A DNA stretch of 12,610 bases, taken from the NCBI GenBank assembly GCA_902362875.1, contig CABIYF010000042.1, forward strand, positions 1-12,610, read 5' to 3'. A model generated the notes under the pieces. The model made no database searches. It saw nothing but the letters and a program-made list of their open reading frames with translations, and had not been told where the DNA came from. Position 1 is the first letter of the stretch; each line of letters starts with the position of its first letter. Source of the DNA: Eubacteriaceae bacterium. GTDB taxonomy: Bacteria; Bacillota; Clostridia; Lachnospirales; Lachnospiraceae. A program made the position numbers and the translations under genes. Shown here piece by piece: positions 12,597-12,610 of this stretch.

Positions 12597-12610
12597 GGTG
12601 GCAACACGCA
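12597..12610 (+). promoter_or_regulatory. Possible T-box antiterminator sequence (edge)
   Basis: GGTGGCAACACG after an AT-rich stretch resembles the conserved T-box core (GGGTGGNACCGCG and its GGTGGNAACRCG variants). T-box leaders sense uncharged tRNA upstream of aminoacyl-tRNA synthetase or amino-acid genes. The TGGC bulge would pair with a tRNA ending G73-CCA. Stem I and a specifier could not be assigned in the roughly 100 bases upstream, and the terminator half and the gene lie outside the window. Confidence 0.3.

Overview
The window is AT-rich, low-GC Firmicutes DNA. Strong AGGAGG-type ribosome binding sites, clostridial gene families (two-subunit [4Fe-4S] serine dehydratase, PII without a uridylylation tyrosine, AEGR-repeat Rpn nuclease, DUF4190, DUF2752) and short uncoupled operons suggest a gut Clostridia member, most likely Lachnospiraceae. 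Genus cannot be read from the sequence. All genes but one lie on the minus strand. No rRNA, tRNA, CRISPR array or insertion sequence was found.

Layout from left to right. 1-406 has no supportable gene. Next come cutC, then the sdaAB-sdaAA pair, which deaminates L-serine to pyruvate and ammonia, then a divergent-subtype diaminopimelate decarboxylase (lysA) behind a TrmB-family regulator. The TrmB promoter is very strong on paper, and its -35 box lies inside the terminator hairpin of the preceding gene. Two unrecognised membrane-associated proteins follow (4974-6171). They are divergently transcribed from the only plus-strand gene, an Rpn/PD-(D/E)XK nuclease-family gene (6459-7448). That gene carries a 12-bp tandem repeat and a well-formed ribosome binding site before an in-frame internal start.

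A convergent 14-bp hairpin separates the Rpn gene from fba (class II fructose-bisphosphate aldolase), which has its own consensus promoter. Upstream of fba is a tight, partly overlapping operon: GNAT acetyltransferase, DUF4190 protein, DUF2752 protein and a YggC-like P-loop kinase. The right part is an ammonium module, amt followed by a PII gene, closed by a terminator. The amt leader starts with a strong terminator hairpin just after a candidate promoter, which suggests attenuation. The last bases of the window resemble a T-box antiterminator on the plus strand, serving a gene outside the window.

Functionally the window is mostly nitrogen and amino-acid housekeeping: serine breakdown, lysine synthesis, ammonium uptake and PII sensing, plus one glycolytic gene. 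The accessory island is 4974-7448. The best candidate for something under-described is the Rpn gene with its predicted internally initiated small protein, which parallels the RpnL/RpnS arrangement known in E. coli.
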